Positions 8,537-12,767 of a stretch of DNA of 12,767 nt are shown here, one piece after another. This stretch comes from Propionivibrio sp. Lineage in GTDB: Bacteria; Pseudomonadota; Gammaproteobacteria; Burkholderiales; Rhodocyclaceae. A program made the position numbers and the translations under genes. Each line of letters opens with the position of its first letter. The stretch's first letter is position 1. The stretch covers positions 1 through 12,767 of the forward strand of contig QKII01000294.1 of the NCBI GenBank assembly GCA_003249625.1, read 5' to 3'. The notes under the pieces are model-generated. The model saw only the letters and a program-made list of their open reading frames with translations. It was not told where the DNA came from and searched no databases.

Positions 8537-8884
8537 ATGCTCGCCCTATTCTTGAAATCCCTGCTCGGCGCCGCCGCCGTGCTGATCATCGCCCTGCTCT
8601 CGAAGACCAGCAATTTCTTTGTCGCTGGGTTAGTACCGCTGTTCCCGACCTTCGCGCTAATTGCCCATTACATCGTTGGTAGCGAACGTTCGCCCGCCGA
8701 CTTGCGCACGACCGCGCTGTTCGGCCTTTGGTCGCTGATTCCCTACGCGCTATATCTTCTTATCGTCTATTGGCTGAGCGTGCGTACATCACTGAGTACA
8801 ACGCTGCTACTGGCCACCGCAGGCTGGATCGTTGCTGCGGCTATCCTGCTGTTCACCTGGACGCGAGCTTTCCCTGCCGCCTGA
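8537..8884 (+). CDS. glpM: GlpM-family membrane protein
   Basis: The 115-residue protein has four predicted transmembrane segments at roughly residues 5-21, 27-47, 60-80 and 87-108. The stretch FFVAGLVPLFPTFALIAHYIVGSER (residues 27-51, shown here as the run GLVPLFPTFALIAHY plus flanks) is the strong signature of the GlpM family, followed by LFGLWSLIPYALYL. In Pseudomonas GlpM was linked to alginate production and glycerol metabolism, but the molecular function is not established. Nothing in the neighbourhood concerns glycerol. The gene has a near-leaderless promoter candidate and ends 15 bases from the stop of the converging kinase gene. The family call is by recognition of conserved motifs. 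Confidence 0.85.
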   Translation: MLALFLKSLLGAAAVLIIALLSKTSNFFVAGLVPLFPTFALIAHYIVGSERSPADLRTTALFGLWSLIPYALYLLIVYWLSVRTSLSTTLLLATAGWIVAAAILLFTWTRAFPAA

Positions 8885-8899
8885 GAACGGACTCGGCGA

Positions 8900-9505
8900 T
8901 TATGGTGAGCGCCGCCGAAGAATCGCTTCGCTGTCGATCCACTCCCGTTCGCCCTCCATCCCCAGCATCCGCTGTATGTTGCGCCGGCGCAGAAAGATCG
9001 GGAGCGGACGAGAATAAACGCGCAGGTCTGAGAAATCGATCAGACCCAACTCGCCCGATGGGGTGAGGATGACGTTACCGAGGTGCAGCGAACGGAAGTA
9101 GACACCCAGGGCATGAAGATGGATGACGAACTCGGTGAATTTGCGCTTCAACCCGCGCTCTGTCACCGGATCAGGTCCGCGCCGCAACAGCGCGCGTAAC
9201 GATTCGCCGGCAAGCGGGTGGTAGAGCACCGCGTCGCGCTTGATCGAAGGAATGCGCACCACGGCAATAACCGTAGGCACCGGAATTCCGCGTTGACGTA
9301 GGGCCAACGCATTCTTTGCGAAGCGCTGGGCATAGGGAAACCACGCTGCAGAGGAAAGGATTCGCTTGCGGCGGAACAGTTTGAGCAGTGTGCCGTCGGC
9401 CAAGCGCAACACCTTGTCTCCGTGGCCATCGGCCTCAAGCACCTCGGCGCCTTCGCGCATGGCCACGAAATCCTCATGCGCAACGACTTTCAGACCCGGC
9501 ATCAT
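8900..9505 (-). CDS. Kdo/WaaP-type kinase-like protein with HRD Asp replaced by Ser
   Basis: This 201-residue protein has the fold of the lipopolysaccharide (Kdo/WaaP) kinases: a likely ATP-binding lysine K42 in GTLLKLF, a hinge-like LYHPLAGESLRALL (residues 94-107), GVYFRSLHLGNVIL (134-147) and the metal-binding D157 in GLIDFSDL. Aligned on LHLGN with the first domain of the upstream kinase (QTDLHLGN), its catalytic-loop aspartate is serine S139. The helix-C glutamate is also not evident. I recall a similar RSLHLGN form in proteins labelled toluene tolerance proteins, so this may be a conserved variant rather than decay. ATG 9505 is chosen because it overlaps the upstream stop as ATGA and has GGAGG just before it. 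It is the last gene of the LPS operon. Kinase activity is uncertain. Confidence 0.87.
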   Translation of the reverse strand: MMPGLKVVAHEDFVAMREGAEVLEADGHGDKVLRLADGTLLKLFRRKRILSSAAWFPYAQRFAKNALALRQRGIPVPTVIAVVRIPSIKRDAVLYHPLAGESLRALLRRGPDPVTERGLKRKFTEFVIHLHALGVYFRSLHLGNVILTPSGELGLIDFSDLRVYSRPLPIFLRRRNIQRMLGMEGEREWIDSEAILRRRSP

Positions 9506-10950
9506 GGAGCGGCCTCCGGCAAATTGGCATCCAGCCAACGGTAGAGCGCCGAATGCGTCGGCCAGTTCCGCAGAAAGCGCACCCGGTCGCGCCGCCAGTC
9601 GCGTACAAACGCCGCGCGGCTTTCGTGCCGAACCATTGCGTCAAGATCGATGACCGTAATCCGTCCTTCGTGCCAGAGCAAATTCGTCGCCTTCATGTCA
9701 CCGTGGGTAATTTTCAGGCGGCAGAGCGTCCCGAAGAAATCGATCAGCGCCGCCGCCTCGTCGGCATCCGGCTCGCGCTCCGGCAATAGACGCTGCATCA
9801 GGCTTTCGCCTGGACAATAGTCAGTGACCAGAAACGCCCGCCGCCGCAGCGGCCCGACCCGCTCTTCGAGCATGGCCAGCGGCGCCGGCGTCGGAATACC
9901 AAAGAACGCCAGACGGTGTCCGGCAACCCAGGAATGCCAGGCACGGCTCGGTCGCCAGAAGCGCGACAACGCATGGCGGAAGCTTTTGAGGTTGTAACGC
10001 TTGACCACGAACGCCCGTCCGCCGATGTCTACACGAACGACCGTGCAGGTGTTGCCGTCCTTGAGCATCTGCCCTTTTTCGACCGCGGCATCGGGATTTT
10101 CCAGCAACTCGGCCAACACATCTTTCTCGGCGCGAACGACGGCGGAAAACAGACTGGTCGTACCGCGCACAGCGAACTGGCTGCAGTCGCGCAAGGTCTT
10201 TCCGAGGAAATGCGTCAGGCGTTGCTCGCGCGCACGCTCTATCGCCCGCAACAACGCATCGGGCTCAGGAAGCAAACGTTCCTGCTCCGCAGTGTAAGCG
10301 GCATTCAGCACGTCCAGGCTGGACTCCCAGGCCAGAGGCAACTGCGCAACCAGCAAGGCGAGGTTGTCCAATGTCGGCCGAGACGTGCCCGTGCCTTTGG
10401 GTACTGGTTCGATGCCATCGCCGTCAATCAGGAATAGTTCGCCCTCATGTTCGAGGAAGTTACCGAGGTGCAGGTCGGTCTGGATCAGTCCGGAGGCATG
10501 CAGCCGTCCGAGCAGCACAAACGCCGGCAGGAGGATTTCCAGCGCCCGCGGGTCGCCCGGGCGACAGTTTTCTACGGCCGACCAGCGCTCCGCCAGGGTT
10601 CGGGAACCGGAGAAGAATTCGGTGAGCAGGAAATGGCCGCCGCCATCAAGGCGGCCTGCAGCGAGGACCGCCGGCGTCGGCAGATTCGCCGTCTGCAGCG
10701 CGGCGATGCCTTGTCGTTCGCGTTCCCAGTGACGCGTGTTGGCACGGGCTACAAACAGCTTCACGAGTGCCGGCTTGTCGCGCCAACGCGCTTCGCCAAC
10801 GATCCGTTTTCCGGGCAAGACGCGCAGCAGACGGGATATACGAAGCGTGTCACCATCCTCAGCCTGCACCCGAAACGGAACAGTGACACTCTGCCGCGCG
10901 TGGCGCAGCGTCTTCGCGTCGAGTCGCAATTCGGTTGCCTGAGCGGTCAT
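9502..10950 (-). CDS. Tandem two-domain lipopolysaccharide kinase-like protein
   Basis: This 482-residue protein holds two protein-kinase-like domains of the Kdo/WaaP clan in one chain. The first (about 45-240) has K64 in ALVKLF, the catalytic loop LIQTDLHLGNFL with D159 and N164, and metal-binding D176 in FLIDGDGI. The second (about 295-475) has K317 in FVVKRYN, the loop ITHGDMKATNLL with D418 and N423, and D435 in TVIDLDAM. Both domains therefore keep the residues needed for phosphotransfer. Such enzymes phosphorylate heptose or Kdo of the inner core in the cytoplasm. Pseudomonas has a comparable gene downstream of its waaP-wapP-wapQ genes. It overlaps both neighbours by four bases. The acceptor sugar cannot be read from sequence. 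Confidence 0.9.
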   Translation of the reverse strand: MTAQATELRLDAKTLRHARQSVTVPFRVQAEDGDTLRISRLLRVLPGKRIVGEARWRDKPALVKLFVARANTRHWERERQGIAALQTANLPTPAVLAAGRLDGGGHFLLTEFFSGSRTLAERWSAVENCRPGDPRALEILLPAFVLLGRLHASGLIQTDLHLGNFLEHEGELFLIDGDGIEPVPKGTGTSRPTLDNLALLVAQLPLAWESSLDVLNAAYTAEQERLLPEPDALLRAIERAREQRLTHFLGKTLRDCSQFAVRGTTSLFSAVVRAEKDVLAELLENPDAAVEKGQMLKDGNTCTVVRVDIGGRAFVVKRYNLKSFRHALSRFWRPSRAWHSWVAGHRLAFFGIPTPAPLAMLEERVGPLRRRAFLVTDYCPGESLMQRLLPEREPDADEAAALIDFFGTLCRLKITHGDMKATNLLWHEGRITVIDLDAMVRHESRAAFVRDWRRDRVRFLRNWPTHSALYRWLDANLPEAAP

Positions 10951-11708
10951 TCACGCCCCTCGAAGAATTTCACAATCCGCCGAACCCGCTTTTTGTCCCC
11001 CGCCGTCAACTTCGCGCGCTGCGCATAGTCGAGATAGAAACGCAGCCGCTGGGTGCGCGTCAGATGGTACTTGGCAACCTTGTCGAGGCAAGCCAGGTCC
11101 TTGACGATGCGGTAAGACAGAAACGGCTGCCACCAGTAGCTACCGCTCGGGCAGTCGATCAGGTACACCTGCGGCCGCTCGCCCTGAGTCACCAACAGAT
11201 TGCGCCACTTGAGGTCGTTGTGCGCGAACCCCGCGTCGTGCATCCGCCGGGTGATGCGGGCAACCTGTGCCGCCACCTCGCCGACCCAGCGCCGGTTGCA
11301 CAAGCAGGCGTCTTTCTGCTGCGCTAGTTTCGCCAGATCAGTCGTGTCGCGAATCTCTTCGGTCACCAGTACACCACGCCGAAAGCCACCGAACCGGCGC
11401 TCGATGCCGTAGGCTACCAGCCGCGCCGTCGGGATGCCCCATGACTGAAAGGCGAGCAGATTCTGCCACTCCTTCTTCACCCGCGCCGGCGCCAGCCATT
11501 GGCGCAAGCCGTACCAGCGCCGCCGCGCGTTTTTTCCATTGCCGGCGTAGCGTTTCACGTAATAGCGCGCACCCGCTTCCTCGACACGGATCACTTCGCT
11601 GAGCGGGTCCTTGGTAATCCGCTCGCCGCCGAGAGCGAACACCTGGTCGAGTGAAGCAAACAAGCGGCGGGCAGTGTCGTCCCGCTGATCAAACCACCAG
11701 AAGATCAT
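10947..11708 (-). CDS. WapP-like LPS core kinase
   Basis: This 253-residue single-domain kinase of the LPS kinase family resembles Pseudomonas WapP in size and in place directly after waaP. K52 in RYYVKRY is the expected ATP lysine and E80 in VKKEWQNLL the helix-C glutamate. The catalytic loop FAHNDLKWRNLLV has D165 and N170, and D185 in YLIDCPSGSYWW is the metal-binding aspartate (DCP instead of DFG). The loop HND replaces the more common HGD or HRD. Its likely job is adding a phosphate to a core sugar, heptose or Kdo. The start ATG 11708 overlaps the waaP stop and its stop overlaps the next gene, both as ATGA. I give no gene symbol because wapP identity rests on context and general likeness. 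Confidence 0.9.
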   Translation of the reverse strand: MIFWWFDQRDDTARRLFASLDQVFALGGERITKDPLSEVIRVEEAGARYYVKRYAGNGKNARRRWYGLRQWLAPARVKKEWQNLLAFQSWGIPTARLVAYGIERRFGGFRRGVLVTEEIRDTTDLAKLAQQKDACLCNRRWVGEVAAQVARITRRMHDAGFAHNDLKWRNLLVTQGERPQVYLIDCPSGSYWWQPFLSYRIVKDLACLDKVAKYHLTRTQRLRFYLDYAQRAKLTAGDKKRVRRIVKFFEGRE

Positions 11709-12529
11709 TGCTCGCCCGCCTTTACGTACTTGCGCACGTAGCGAGCCTGCAAGCGGACCGCTTCGCTTTCGAGGTGCGAGAGCAGCCGCGATTCCTCTTT
11801 CAGGACACGACGCAGCGGCCGGTCGAAATACAGCGTGAGGAAGCGGAAGATATCGCGCCGCGTCAGGCCGATGGCCAATGCTGAAAAGTGCAACGCGGCG
11901 AGATCCTTGTCACGCCAGCGGCGCGGCGTCTTGTCGCGAATCTGCGCCCGGTGCAGGTCGATCAGCGACAGCTTCAGGTTGCCGGGCGTCGGCGCCGGAT
12001 CGAGATGCAGCAGGAAGTGGCAGATGTAGAAGTCGCGGTGATTGACCCCGCCCTCGTGCATGCGACGGGCCATCTCCGCGACACGCTGTAGCAGCGCACG
12101 CTTCATCGCCTGCCGCGGCGGGTTCGTCGGCCACTCGCGGCAGTAGTCCTCCAGGCTGATCGTCGGCGCCAGTTCCTCGGTGACAATGAACGAATGCTGC
12201 TTCGCGGGGTTGCCGCCGCGTTGGCCGAAGGCGACGCCGCGCATGGTGTCGACACCGAGTTGCTCCAGCCGCAGGATCGCTTTCCACTCGTTGCCAGCGC
12301 CAAGAATCGGCAGGCGCAGACAGAACAGGTTCTTGACGATTTCCCCCCACCCGACGCCGCGGTGGATCTTGACGAAATAGCCGCGCCCGGCAACCTCGGT
12401 GCGCAGCGTGCGCCGCGCCTCGAGTTCGCGGAACACTTCGCCCGTGAGCTCTTCAACGGCGGCAAAGGGATCCTGCCCGGCCCAGAGGCTGCGGAACGGC
12501 TCGTCGAGATGCACGATTTCCTCGCTCAC
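11705..12529 (-). CDS. waaP: LPS core heptose(I) kinase WaaP (RfaP)
   Basis: WaaP phosphorylates the first heptose of the LPS inner core, a modification that strengthens the outer membrane and is essential in Pseudomonas aeruginosa. The 274-residue protein has the family hallmarks: YFVKIHRGVGWGEIVKNL (residues 51-68) with ATP lysine K54, GNEWKAILRLEQLGV (79-93), FIVTEELAPTISLEDYC (114-130), the catalytic loop GVNHRDFYICHFLL (161-174) with D166, and D191 in LSLIDLHRAQIR. The GTG start at 12529 overlaps the waaG stop as GTGA. No better ATG lies nearby, and it gives the usual N-terminus. Position directly after waaG is the classic arrangement. The operon promoter lies to the right of the window. 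Confidence 0.96.
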   Translation of the reverse strand: MSEEIVHLDEPFRSLWAGQDPFAAVEELTGEVFRELEARRTLRTEVAGRGYFVKIHRGVGWGEIVKNLFCLRLPILGAGNEWKAILRLEQLGVDTMRGVAFGQRGGNPAKQHSFIVTEELAPTISLEDYCREWPTNPPRQAMKRALLQRVAEMARRMHEGGVNHRDFYICHFLLHLDPAPTPGNLKLSLIDLHRAQIRDKTPRRWRDKDLAALHFSALAIGLTRRDIFRFLTLYFDRPLRRVLKEESRLLSHLESEAVRLQARYVRKYVKAGEQ

Positions 12530-12767
12530 GCACGCCCCCGCAGGATCAGATCGGCCGCGCGCTCGGCGTTGCTGTAGATGTCCGCAGATTCCGCGAACGC
12601 CAAGGCGCTCATCTGCCAGTGCACACGCGCAGCATTATCGGAGAGCATCTCTGCCAGCATGACGTTCAGCGCTTCCTGCGCAAACGGTTCCGGCACCACG
12701 CGACCGCCGTCGGCGTCCTCGATGTAGTGCGCGTAGCCGCAAACAGCCGTGGTCAATACTGGCAGGC
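12526..12767 (-). CDS. waaG: LPS core glucosyltransferase WaaG (C-terminal part; 5' end outside window)
   Basis: The frame is open to the window edge, so only about the last 80 residues are present. WaaG is the GT-B fold, family GT4 glycosyltransferase that transfers the first outer-core hexose to heptose II. The visible part begins with LPVLTTAVCGYAHYIEDAD, the GT4 donor-site region that in E. coli WaaG reads LPVLTTDVCGYAHYI, so the match is strong. PEPFAQEALNVMLAEML and ADIYSNAERAADLILRG follow, as in the family C-terminus. An internal TTG at 12756 is not a start. The TGA at 12526-12528 overlaps the waaP GTG start. Confidence 0.94.
   Translation of the reverse strand, partial: LPVLTTAVCGYAHYIEDADGGRVVPEPFAQEALNVMLAEMLSDNAARVHWQMSALAFAESADIYSNAERAADLILRGRA

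Noticed and set aside
9916..10437. Plus-strand frames of 100-190 codons opposite the LPS kinase genes
   Set aside because: All are antisense to kinase domains with intact catalytic motifs and 4-base gene overlaps, so they are shadows.

Overview
The window comes from a GC-rich Gram-negative bacterium, most likely a betaproteobacterium, and the gene content would suit the Rhodocyclales. The reasons are a urease cluster of beta-type layout (a HupE/UreJ gene between ureA and ureB), a type II QueF, a GlpM-family protein, and a waaG-waaP lipopolysaccharide core cluster with extra Kdo/heptose-kinase-like genes. The taxonomic call is inference from gene order and protein style.

Region 1 (1-1350, + strand) is the end of an allantoin-degradation operon: the 3' part of puuE (allantoinase), a 39-codon relic that looks like the C-terminus of allantoicase, and allA (ureidoglycolate lyase). 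This pathway releases urea. The allantoicase step appears eroded here, so either a complete copy lies elsewhere or the pathway is broken.

Region 2 (1340-2214) is queF, for queuosine biosynthesis. A good sigma70-like promoter sits in the end of allA, with its -10 box so close to the ATG that the mRNA may be leaderless.

Region 3 (2215-7980) is a complete urease operon, ureD-ureA-ureJ/hupE-ureB-ureC-ureE-ureF-ureG, encoding three structural subunits, four accessory proteins and a probable nickel permease. Spacing is tight, with ATGA/GTGA overlaps at ureB/ureC and ureE/ureF. A palindrome precedes ureD and a long hairpin follows ureG. The urease could use urea made by the region 1 pathway.

Region 4 (7981-8884) is looser. 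It holds an unrecognised 61-residue membrane protein gene with a structured leader, about 240 bp with no gene but an imperfect direct repeat, and a glpM-like gene with a second near-leaderless promoter candidate.

Region 5 (8900-12767, - strand) is the tail of an LPS core operon read right to left: waaG (3' end only), waaP, a WapP-like kinase, a tandem two-domain kinase, and a short kinase-like protein whose HRD aspartate position is serine. All four junctions are 4-base stop/start overlaps, so the genes are very probably translationally coupled. This block meets glpM tail to tail with only 15 bp between the stops.

No CRISPR array, insertion sequence, tRNA or rRNA was seen. I found no wholly new system. 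The most unusual items are the allantoicase relic, the chain of kinase-fold genes with one degenerate active site, and the orphan small membrane protein with its hairpin leader.
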